A DNA stretch of 32,543 bases, taken from contig WRGD01000137.1 of assembly GCA_009787355.1 (NCBI GenBank), positions 1 through 32,543 of the forward strand. The letters are read 5' to 3'. The first letter of the stretch is position 1, and each line of letters starts with the position of its first letter. Of this stretch, positions 1 through 6,018 are shown one piece after another. This DNA is from Defluviitaleaceae bacterium. GTDB lineage: Bacteria; Bacillota; Clostridia; Lachnospirales; UBA5962. The translations under genes and the position numbers were made by a program. The notes under the pieces are model-generated. The model was not told the DNA's origin. It saw only the letters and a list, made by a program, of their open reading frames with translations, and made no database searches.

Positions 1-1
1 T

Positions 2-97
2 AAAAATCTATTATCTGAAAATATGAGTAATGAACTTATAGCAAAAGTTACAGGTCTTGGACTAGAAGAGATACAGAAACTACAAGAAGAAATGTAA
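2..97 (+). CDS. C-terminal end of a probable Rpn family PD-(D/E)XK nuclease/transposase-like protein (5' end outside window)
   Basis: The window opens inside a reading frame that runs to a TAA at 95-97. The 31 visible residues end in AKVTGLGLEEIQKLQEEM. This helical tail, with a 'TGL..EEI.KL' pattern, is what I know from the C-terminus of Rpn (recombination-promoting nuclease, PD-(D/E)XK transposase-like) proteins, which are common and multicopy in clostridia. The catalytic domain is not in the window, so the assignment rests on the tail only. A good intrinsic terminator follows about 70 bases after the stop. Confidence 0.5.
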   Translation, partial: KNLLSENMSNELIAKVTGLGLEEIQKLQEEM

Positions 98-167
98 GAG
101 AACTAACAGTGCAACTAAAAATAAGCCTATTTTAAATAACTAATTAAGAAAATTGATTAATCTATAT

Positions 168-198
168 AAAAACCACCTATTATAATAGGTGGTTTTTT
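168..198 (+). terminator. Intrinsic terminator after the Rpn-like gene
   Basis: AACCACCTATTA (171-182) is followed directly by its exact reverse complement TAATAGGTGGTT (183-194). Flanking A and T runs lengthen the stem, and the hairpin ends in TTTTTT. It lies about 70 bases after the upstream stop codon in the correct orientation. Because A residues precede the stem it could also act weakly on the minus strand. Confidence 0.85.
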
Positions 199-302
199 GA
201 CCCTAGCGGAATAAGTAAATTGATAAAATTCAAGAAATTCCATACACTCATTTAGAATATATCAGGAAATAAATGTATCAAATTTTGTTTATTGTGTCAA
301 GT

Positions 303-330
303 ATTTTATTTAAAAAATTTTATTTAAAAA
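303..330. repeat. Perfect 14-bp tandem duplication, two copies
   Basis: ATTTTATTTAAAAA occurs at 303-316 and again at 317-330 with no spacer. It lies in the non-coding stretch between the Rpn-like gene and the broken transporter. It is low-complexity DNA, so replication slippage is the simplest origin. Apart from the terminators at 168-198 and 322-359, I see nothing else in 98-378. Confidence 0.7.
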
Positions 331-359
331 AATTAGGATGTTGGAAAATACTAATTTTT
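322..359 (-). terminator. Intrinsic terminator of the MFS locus (minus strand)
   Basis: Read on the minus strand, AAAAATTAG (359-351) pairs with CTAATTTTT (336-328) around a 14-base loop. The stem runs into a T-rich tract. It sits about 20 bases after the stop codon of the minus-strand transporter at 379, which is where a rho-independent terminator for that gene is expected. Confidence 0.6.
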
Positions 360-378
360 CAACAGATTAAACTTTCAT

Positions 379-1590
379 TCATAATAAACTTTTATTTTTA
401 TTAGTTAACAAATAGTAAAACAAAGAAAATACAGCCAAACTTATTGACAAAACTACATACGTTTGACTTATACCTCTTAAATCTATAAAGGCTCCCACCA
501 GAGGGTCTATTACAATAGAGAAACCTCCTTTGATAAATGCAATTGCACCTAATATGGTTGCTCTATTATCATTATCTATATATCTATTTCTATTTTCAGA
601 AAAAACGGGTCTTAGTATACCCATTATAACCCTTGCTATTACAAGTAAAAGTGCTACTAATACGAAATTATCTACACTTGCTAAGCCAATTACAAAAGCC
701 AAAGCCAACATCATAACAAGGTATATTTTTTCTTTAAACTTATCTTTTAATATCTGGGATTTTCTGACACAAAAAGATACAATTAAGCTACCCAAAAACA
801 TATACAATCCTATAATAGCTACAGGCATCCCTAAACTAATCATGTAAGCATTTGCAAAATACATTGTATTAGAAATGATAATCATATACACAGCATCTAA
901 AAGTGTAATTTCTCTTAACTCCTTTTTACTAAATACGCTAGTAAATGCTGTTTTAGAATACTTAAAACCTTCTTTTATAATATTTTTATTGGATTATATT
1001 TCTGTTGTTCCTTTCTCTTCTTCCAATCTAAATAGGTACAAATTGGAAAGTAATAGAGCAACTATAGACATAATAAAAGGTAAATATATATTCTGATTAT
1101 AGATAATAGTTGCTGTTATGCCTATAATAGAGCTGATAATATAGAGTTTGCTATCTTTAAATGCTTCATAATCTATATAATGCTCATCTACACCATATTT
1201 TTTAAACTTACTGTACATAAGTGCCGCTCCGTGGTTAGACGATGCTCCAATTACCAATATCAATTCTGCAAAGATAAAGAAAATAAACACAGGATATATA
1301 ATATATAATGCAATACCAATAGCACTAATAATATTACCTAATATAGTTGTTTTTTTTCTTCCCCATGTATCTGCCAATATGCCTGCTGGGACGTTTGTTA
1401 TCATTCCCCCAAAACTCTCAACACTACTTAATATCATAATCATTGTAAAAGTAAGGTTATATTCTAAAAAAAACAGAACAATTATACTGTAAATAAATAC
1501 TGATTGTTTAATAATAGCGTAAATATAATATTTATTAATTTCAGATATAAGAGTTTGTGGTATATTGGGATTTTTATAACTTAATTGCAC
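379..1590 (-). pseudogene. MFS transporter interrupted by one in-frame stop codon
   Basis: Two open segments, 1590-994 (198 aa) and 993-379, lie in the same frame and are separated only by a TAA at 996-994. Read through, they give one protein of about 403 codons, the normal size for a 12-helix major facilitator. The N-terminal half has about six membrane helices and the MFS motif A loop GILADTWGRKK between helices 2 and 3. The stop falls in the central loop between the two halves, after EEEKGTTEI. The second half carries six more helices, and its first ATG is at 891. Translation probably begins at GTG 1590 behind a GGGGGAG ribosome site. No shift or insertion is visible, so this is a nonsense mutation, a split gene or read-through. 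No well-placed ribosome site for a separate second half was seen. The substrate cannot be told. Confidence 0.8.
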
Positions 1591-1703
1591 AAGCTAAGTC
1601 TCTCCCCCATAGTAATTACCATACTGACGATAGTTTCTATATGGACAACCTCCCTTGCAATTTGTTACAAAAAAATTATACAATAATAATTAAATCATTA
1701 CCA

Positions 1704-1719
1704 TAGACAAATTTGTCTA
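1704..1719. promoter_or_regulatory. 16-bp perfect palindrome, candidate operator between divergent genes
   Basis: TAGACAAATTTGTCTA is a perfect palindrome in the AT-rich gap between the minus-strand transporter and the plus-strand ylbJ gene. A TATAAT-like sequence for the transporter lies at 1680-1675 on the minus strand, so the palindrome sits just upstream of that promoter's expected -35 region. Its shape fits a dimeric repressor or activator site, for example of the TetR or MarR type. No regulator gene is adjacent, so the partner is unknown. Confidence 0.4.
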
Positions 1720-1745
1720 AATAATATAAACATACCTCATTATCA

Positions 1746-1788
1746 AGCAAATTTAATAATTCTTACAAACAGTAATATTAAATTTGCT
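1746..1788 (+). other. 13-bp inverted repeat (hairpin) in the ylbJ 5' leader
   Basis: AGCAAATTTAATA (1746-1758) and its exact reverse complement TATTAAATTTGCT (1776-1788) enclose a 17-base loop. The repeat ends 18 bases before the ylbJ ATG. No T run follows, so a simple terminator is unlikely. It may be a leader hairpin affecting translation or a DNA operator. The function is not known. Confidence 0.4.
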
Positions 1789-1806
1789 AGTTTCATAAAA
1801 TCTAAA

Positions 1807-2838
1807 ATGAATAAAAACACAAATATGAAATCAAAAATAAAAAATAATTTAATAATTGTAACAATAGCAATGCTTATATTTAATGTATTTATAGTTATTT
1901 TTCCAGAAAATATAGTAAACGCTTCTAGAGAGGGTTTACTTCTATGGCTTTCAAATGTTTTACCTGCACTATTTCCATTTATTTTTGGGATAAACCTACT
2001 TATGAGTCTTGGGATAACACATTTTTTTGGAAAATACATAGGTTTTTTTACAAAAAAAATATTTAATGTTCCAAATGTATCAGGATTTGCAATGGTTGTA
2101 GGATTTACAAGCGGTTATCCTATAGGTGCAAAAATAATATCAGAACTACGAGAAAGAGAAGAAATAACAAAAACACAGGGTGAGAGACTTCTATCTTTCT
2201 GTAACAATTCCGGTCCACTTTTTATATTAGGTACTGTTGGTACTGCAATGTTTCAAAATAGATATATAGGTATATTTATACTAATAACACACTATATAAG
2301 TGCTATAATAACTGGTATTTTGTTTAAATATTATAAGATAGGAGAAAAAGAAAAGGAGTTCATAAACACAAAAAAAATTTTAGGGAAGAACTACAAAATA
2401 GAAAAAAAAGAAAACTTTTTTTTTATTTTTACGGAAAGCATAGTAAAAAGTATGGGGTCTATGATAACAATAGGCGGTTTTATAATTATATTTAATGTTG
2501 TTATAGAAATTGTGAAAATTTCTAATGTTATATATTATTTGTACATTTTTTTAGATAATTTTATAACATTAGAATTTTTAAATGGTTTAATTTTCGGTTT
2601 TATAGAAATAACAAATGGTATAAACAATTTAAATTATTCTATATCCTTTGCAAATATTTTAGCTGTAAGCTGTATCATTTCATTTGGTGGACTTTCTATA
2701 CATGCACAATCTATTAGTTTTATTGCAAAAACAGATATGAGCATCAAAATTTATTTTTTAGGAAAGTTAATACATAGTTTTATTACTTTTTTTGTAGGTA
2801 TTGGATTGTATTATTGGTTTTTTATAAACTTTTTTTAG
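1807..2838 (+). CDS. ylbJ: Sporulation integral membrane protein YlbJ
   Basis: This 343-residue polytopic membrane protein is of the YlbJ family (nucleoside-recognition/Gate type), required in Bacillus for normal spore cortex or coat assembly and expressed in the mother cell. The family signatures GFTSGYPIGAK (near residues 98-108) and LLSFCNNSGPLFILGTVG (near 127-144) are intact. About eight hydrophobic helices are spread along the chain, and the length is slightly below that of the Bacillus protein. No clear Shine-Dalgarno precedes ATG 1807, and the internal ATG 1825 is no better. A 13-bp inverted repeat lies immediately upstream. The gene is monocistronic in layout and followed by a separate promoter for the HAD gene. 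With Spo0A and SpoIVFB elsewhere in the window, it supports a sporulating organism. Confidence 0.88.
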   Translation: MNKNTNMKSKIKNNLIIVTIAMLIFNVFIVIFPENIVNASREGLLLWLSNVLPALFPFIFGINLLMSLGITHFFGKYIGFFTKKIFNVPNVSGFAMVVGFTSGYPIGAKIISELREREEITKTQGERLLSFCNNSGPLFILGTVGTAMFQNRYIGIFILITHYISAIITGILFKYYKIGEKEKEFINTKKILGKNYKIEKKENFFFIFTESIVKSMGSMITIGGFIIIFNVVIEIVKISNVIYYLYIFLDNFITLEFLNGLIFGFIEITNGINNLNYSISFANILAVSCIISFGGLSIHAQSISFIAKTDMSIKIYFLGKLIHSFITFFVGIGLYYWFFINFF

Positions 2839-2873
2839 AGATTTTTTTTACAATTTTTTTTAACAATGATTTG

Positions 2874-2882
2874 TGATATAAT
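2874..2882 (+). promoter_or_regulatory. Extended -10 promoter of the HAD phosphatase gene
   Basis: TG-A-TATAAT at 2874-2882 matches an extended -10 element, where TG one base upstream of TATAAT can replace a good -35. It lies about 38 bases before the TTG start at 2920. The nearest -35-like hexamers (TTTACA at 2847 and TTAACA at 2860) are at poor spacings. Confidence 0.45.
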
Positions 2883-2919
2883 TAAAAGTAAGAACTAAAG
2901 AAAAAATGGAGGCAAAATA

Positions 2920-3759
2920 TTGAAATATAAACTAATAGCAATAGACGTAGATGGAACATTAAACAAAGATGACCACACCACAAGTATAGAAAATATAAAC
3001 GCTATAAAAAAAGCAATCGAAAATAATATAAAAGTTATTTTATGTAGTGGACGTTCTCCTGCATCTCTACATTATTTTGAAGAAATAATAGGCTTAAATA
3101 TACCGAACAGTTACGGTATTGGATTTAATGGTGCCTGCGTATACGATGCGTACATAAAGCAAAATATATTTGGAGAGTTTATAGAAAAAAGTGTTGCAAA
3201 AAAAATAATAAAAAAAATCAAAAATTTAGATACAAATATAAAATTAGCATTTTATTCAGAAAACGATATTTTAATTGCAGAAAAAGGACTCGAAAAAATA
3301 TTAACAACGTATACGGAAGGTTCAGATATTAATATACAATTTTCAGATGAAATAACAGAAGATAGTATTAAAAGCGATATTTTAAATATTTATTTTATAC
3401 AAGAACGTACTTATCTAGAGCCTATATTTGAAACTTTTAAAAACGATGAAATTTTAGGATATACAGTTTCATTTACACAAGAAAATTTAATAGAATTTAT
3501 GCCACTAAAAATAAATAAAGCAAATGGACTATTAAAATTGTGTAATCATTTAAACATTACAATGAATGAAGTTGTAACAGTAGGAGATAATTACAACGAT
3601 ATAGAAATGGTAAAAGAGGCTGGTTTGGGTATTGCTGTATCAAATGCAGTGAAAGAACTAAAAGACATAGCGGACTATGTAACAAAAAGAAATAACAACA
3701 AAAGTGCAATAGAAGAGGTTGTAGATTTAGTAATACAAAGAAACAACGAATATAATTAA
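2920..3759 (+). CDS. Cof-type HAD-IIB family phosphatase
   Basis: This 279-residue cytoplasmic phosphatase is of the haloacid dehalogenase superfamily, Cof/YidA subgroup. These enzymes usually act on sugar phosphates, pyridoxal phosphate or flavin intermediates; the substrate cannot be read from sequence. Motif I is DVDGTLN near residues 9-15, with nucleophile and acid/base Asp. Motif II is the Ser in LCSGR. The motif III Lys is in the PLKINKANGL region, and motif IV is VGDNYNDIEM. The C2B cap lies between motifs II and III. The start is TTG at 2920, chosen because GGAGG at 2908-2912 is 7 bases upstream and the protein then begins, typically, directly before motif I. It stands alone between ylbJ and pncB. 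Confidence 0.9.
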   Translation: MKYKLIAIDVDGTLNKDDHTTSIENINAIKKAIENNIKVILCSGRSPASLHYFEEIIGLNIPNSYGIGFNGACVYDAYIKQNIFGEFIEKSVAKKIIKKIKNLDTNIKLAFYSENDILIAEKGLEKILTTYTEGSDINIQFSDEITEDSIKSDILNIYFIQERTYLEPIFETFKNDEILGYTVSFTQENLIEFMPLKINKANGLLKLCNHLNITMNEVVTVGDNYNDIEMVKEAGLGIAVSNAVKELKDIADYVTKRNNNKSAIEEVVDLVIQRNNEYN

Positions 3760-3791
3760 AAAAATTAAATATTAAATATTAACATTTTTTT

Positions 3792-3815
3792 AGCCTAGTA
3801 CAATTGTACTAGGCT
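3792..3815. other. Perfect 24-bp palindrome between the HAD gene and pncB
   Basis: AGCCTAGTAC and GTACTAGGCT flank a central AATT, giving a perfect palindrome able to form a 10-bp stem. It lies 33 bases after the HAD stop. A T run (3784-3791) precedes it rather than follows it, so on the plus strand it lacks a terminator's U tract, and on the minus strand it would be followed by A residues. It could still be a weak terminator, or an operator for pncB. The role is unresolved. Confidence 0.5.
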
Positions 3816-3982
3816 TAGAGGGGGATATTAATTTCACTAGATAGCTATAATATCTAGCTATAGCTTTGTAACTTTTGGTTATCTCGGCTACAATATATAT
3901 TATAACCTAAAATGTAGTGTTTATACATACAAATAAAAAAATTTTTTTTACTTCCCTGTACCCTGTATTTTTTATACACAAA

Positions 3983-4008
3983 ATGAAAATATGCTAATGA
4001 AAATATGC
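3983..4008 (+). repeat. Tandem duplication carrying ATG codons upstream of pncB
   Basis: ATGAAAATATGC occurs at 3983-3994 and 3997-4008, two bases apart. The first copy opens a four-residue ORF, M-K-I-C then TAA. The second copy is in frame with pncB and could extend the enzyme N-terminally by 21 residues relative to ATG 4060. No ribosome site precedes either copy. This looks like slippage duplication. Confidence 0.6.
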
Positions 4009-4010
4009 AA

Positions 4011-4048
4011 AAGAAAGGACTGTTTGCAAAAGAAAATTTTACAAACAG
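4011..4048 (+). promoter_or_regulatory. Shine-Dalgarno followed by a hairpin before the pncB start
   Basis: The best ribosome-site candidate is AAAGGA at 4014-4019, 40 bases from ATG 4060. Between them CTGTTTG (4020-4026) pairs with CAAACAG (4042-4048), extended by AAAA/TTTT inside. Folding this stem would leave only about 11 unpaired bases between the ribosome site and the ATG. This supports 4060 as the start through a structure-bridged site. It is a structural inference from sequence only. Confidence 0.4.
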
Positions 4049-4059
4049 CTATTAAAATT

Positions 4060-5502
4060 ATGACAGATAAAATATCTATGCTAATGGATTTTTATGAACT
4101 TACAATGGCACAAAGTTTTTTTAAACAAAACAAACATTTAGAAATAGGAATTTTTGATTTTTTCTATAGAGCAAATCCTTTTGGAAATGGATATGCTATT
4201 TTTGCTGGTCTTGAACAATTTATATCGTATATTCAAAATCTTAAATTTTCAGAAGAAGATATATCATATTTAAATAAACTTAAAAAATTCGACAAAGATT
4301 TTTTAGAATATCTGAAAAATTTCAAATTTGATGGGGATATATATTCTGTAAAAGAGGGTAGTGTTATATTTCCAAACGAACCACTTATAAAAATTACAGC
4401 TCCTATATTACAAGCTCATATAATAGAAGGAGCTTTATTAAATATAATAAATCACCAGTCTTTAATAGCAACAAAAGCTAGTCGTATTGTACAATCTGCA
4501 GGAGATAATAATGTTATGGAGTTTGGTCTTAGGCGTGCACATAGCCCTAGTGCTGCTTTGTACGGCTCTCGTGCATCTATTATAGGTGGAATTAAATTTA
4601 CAAGCAATGTAATGGCTGGACAAATATTCGATATTCCTATAGCTGGTACACATTCGCATAGTTGGGTTATGTCTTTCGATACAGAACTTGAAGCATTTGA
4701 GGCATATGCAATAAATGACCCTTGTATACTTTTAGTAGATACTTATAATACTCTAAAATCTGGAGTTCCTAATGCAATAAAAATTTTCGACAAGCTGAAA
4801 AAACAAGGCTCCACTAATAATTATGGAATACGATTAGACAGTGGAGATTTAGCCTATATATCAAAAAAGGCAAGAGAAATGTTAGATAAAGCAGGACATG
4901 AAAATGCTATAATAGCCGCTTCCAACGACTTAGATGAAAATTTAATATCCGATTTGAAACAGCAAGGAGCTAAAATATCCCTGTGGGGAATTGGTACAAA
5001 TCTTATTACATCTTCTCCAAAGCCTTCTTTTGGTGGTGTTTATAAATTGTCTGGAATTTATAAACAAAACAAACTAATACCAAAAATTAAAATATCTGAA
5101 ACACCAGAAAAAATAAATAACCCATCAAACAAAAAATTAATAAGAATATACGACAAACAAACAAATAAAATGATAGCTGATTTAATAACGCTTGAAAATG
5201 AAAATATAAATACAAATGAAGATTTAACGTTGTTCCATCCAATACAAACATGGAAAAAAATGAAAATCAAAAAATCTAATTACTATGTAAAAGATATGCT
5301 AATAAAAATTTTCGAAAAAGGAAATTTGACATACAAAAATCCAAGTGTAATGGAAATACACGAATATGCAAATAAAGAAAAAGAAACACTATGGGAAGAA
5401 TACAAAAGAATAACAAACCCAAATATAATGCCTGTAGATTTAAGCCAAAAGCTATATGATTTAAAGCAGAAGATGATAAATGATATTTATGATACTTTCT
5501 AA
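4060..5502 (+). CDS. pncB: Nicotinate phosphoribosyltransferase
   Basis: This 480-residue enzyme of the Preiss-Handler NAD salvage route joins nicotinate to PRPP, giving nicotinate mononucleotide with ATP hydrolysis. Visible family blocks are the N-terminal MLMDFYELTMAQSFF, the FGLRRAHSPSAALYGSRASI segment, and AGTHSHSWVMSF, which holds the histidine phosphorylated in this family. LVDTYNTLKSGVPNAI and GIRLDSGDLAYISKKAR follow in the phosphate-binding barrel. The frame is open back to ATG 3991, but 4060 is preferred: homologues start a few residues before the 'LMDFYELTM' block, and the upstream Lys/Cys-rich 23 residues look like leader. No other NAD gene is adjacent. A 22-bp stem terminator ends the unit. 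Confidence 0.93.
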   Translation: MTDKISMLMDFYELTMAQSFFKQNKHLEIGIFDFFYRANPFGNGYAIFAGLEQFISYIQNLKFSEEDISYLNKLKKFDKDFLEYLKNFKFDGDIYSVKEGSVIFPNEPLIKITAPILQAHIIEGALLNIINHQSLIATKASRIVQSAGDNNVMEFGLRRAHSPSAALYGSRASIIGGIKFTSNVMAGQIFDIPIAGTHSHSWVMSFDTELEAFEAYAINDPCILLVDTYNTLKSGVPNAIKIFDKLKKQGSTNNYGIRLDSGDLAYISKKAREMLDKAGHENAIIAASNDLDENLISDLKQQGAKISLWGIGTNLITSSPKPSFGGVYKLSGIYKQNKLIPKIKISETPEKINNPSNKKLIRIYDKQTNKMIADLITLENENINTNEDLTLFHPIQTWKKMKIKKSNYYVKDMLIKIFEKGNLTYKNPSVMEIHEYANKEKETLWEEYKRITNPNIMPVDLSQKLYDLKQKMINDIYDTF

Positions 5503-5510
5503 AAATATAA

Positions 5511-5561
5511 AAAAATCTAAAAGAACCTAGAAAATCAAATTCTAGGTTCTTTTAGATTTTT
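5511..5561 (+). terminator. Strong intrinsic terminator of pncB
   Basis: A perfect 22-bp stem (5511-5532 with 5540-5561) encloses a 7-base loop, and the outer stem is A/T so that the 3' arm ends in T residues. The core AAGAACCTAGAA / TTCTAGGTTCTT is GC-bearing. It begins 9 bases after the pncB stop. The A-rich 5' arm means it may also work on the minus strand. Confidence 0.88.
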
Positions 5562-5573
5562 AAGATATAAAAC

Positions 5574-5602
5574 TTGCAAATATAATCCGTTTAGTATATA
5601 AT
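5574..5602 (+). promoter_or_regulatory. Sigma-A type promoter of the antitoxin-like gene
   Basis: TTGCAA (5574-5579) and TATAAT (5597-5602) are spaced by 17 bases, a near-consensus vegetative promoter. It lies directly upstream of an ideal ribosome site, AAAGGAGG at 5611-5618, 7 bases before ATG 5626. The gene therefore looks expressed despite its damaged 3' end. Confidence 0.65.
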
Positions 5603-5625
5603 TTAAATCAAAAGGAGGTAAATAT

Positions 5626-6018
5626 ATGTCTAAAGCAACCACAATTAGAATAGATGAAGAATTGAGAGCAAGTATAGAACCAAAATTCGAAAAATTAGGT
5701 CTTAACCTTACAACATATGTAAATATGGCATTAAAAGCTTTTGATAGAGAAAATGGTATTCCATTTGACGTTTTTTTAATAAGTGAAGAAAATTCAGATT
5801 ACCATGCTAAATTACTGCATTCAATAGAACAAGCAAAAAGAGGAGAAATAATTACGACGATAAATAAAAAAACACCCCCACAAGCAGCGCTTGCAGGGGT
5901 TATTTTTTTGTTTAAAAATTTCTTAAACTTCTGGTGTTTCCATATTACCGTCTTCAAAATCTGGAGTTATAATTATTTCTATTTCCAGCTCTTCGTAAAT
6001 TTCATTTTCAGAATCTAA
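5626..6018 (+). CDS. RelB/DinJ-type antitoxin, orphan and 3'-truncated
   Basis: Residues 1 to about 79 match a RelB/DinJ antitoxin. The ribbon-helix-helix start is TTIRIDEELRASIEPKFEKLG, then LNLTTYVNMALKAFDRENGIPFDV, ending at SIEQAKRGEIITTI. Such proteins neutralise RelE/YafQ mRNA interferases and repress their own operon. The normal C-terminal toxin-binding tail and the toxin gene are absent. The frame instead runs through the terminator of the convergent giant gene and 96 bases into that gene's antisense strand, giving a hydrophobic tail unlike any antitoxin. A transcript ending at the hairpin near 5900 would have no stop codon. Promoter and ribosome site are excellent, so the 5' half is intact and only the 3' end was replaced. 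Confidence 0.75.
   Translation: MSKATTIRIDEELRASIEPKFEKLGLNLTTYVNMALKAFDRENGIPFDVFLISEENSDYHAKLLHSIEQAKRGEIITTINKKTPPQAALAGVIFLFKNFLNFWCFHITVFKIWSYNYFYFQLFVNFIFRI
5866..5905 (-). terminator. Terminator of the giant surface-protein gene (minus strand)
   Basis: On the minus strand ACCCCTGCAAGC (5900-5889) pairs with GCTTGTGGGGGT (5885-5874) over 12 positions, two of them G-U, around a 3-base loop. TTTTTTT follows. It starts about 22 bases after the stop at 5923. The plus strand also has a T run after the hairpin (5902-5909), so it probably terminates convergent transcription too, although two positions become A-C mismatches there. Confidence 0.8.

Larger units (their letters stand above)
3816..4059 (+). 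other. Hairpin-rich gene-free leader upstream of pncB
   Basis: No gene is supported here. Several small inverted repeats can be seen: CTAGATA/TATCTAG (3837-3843 and 3851-3857), GGTTAT/ATAACC (3877-3882 and 3902-3907), and the stronger CTGTTTG/CAAACAG pair just before the pncB start (listed separately). I could not match the set to any known riboswitch, including the NAD-II class found upstream of pnuC. It may be a regulatory 5' untranslated region for NAD salvage, but that is inference. Confidence 0.3.

Noticed and set aside
1715-1738. Sigma-E promoter for ylbJ (GTCTAAAT and CATACCTC)
   Set aside because: The spacer is only 8 bases, where about 14 is needed, and both elements match poorly.
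5058-5270. Minus-strand open frame of 70 codons inside pncB
   Set aside because: Hydrophobic shadow of an A-rich coding strand with no ribosome site or homology.
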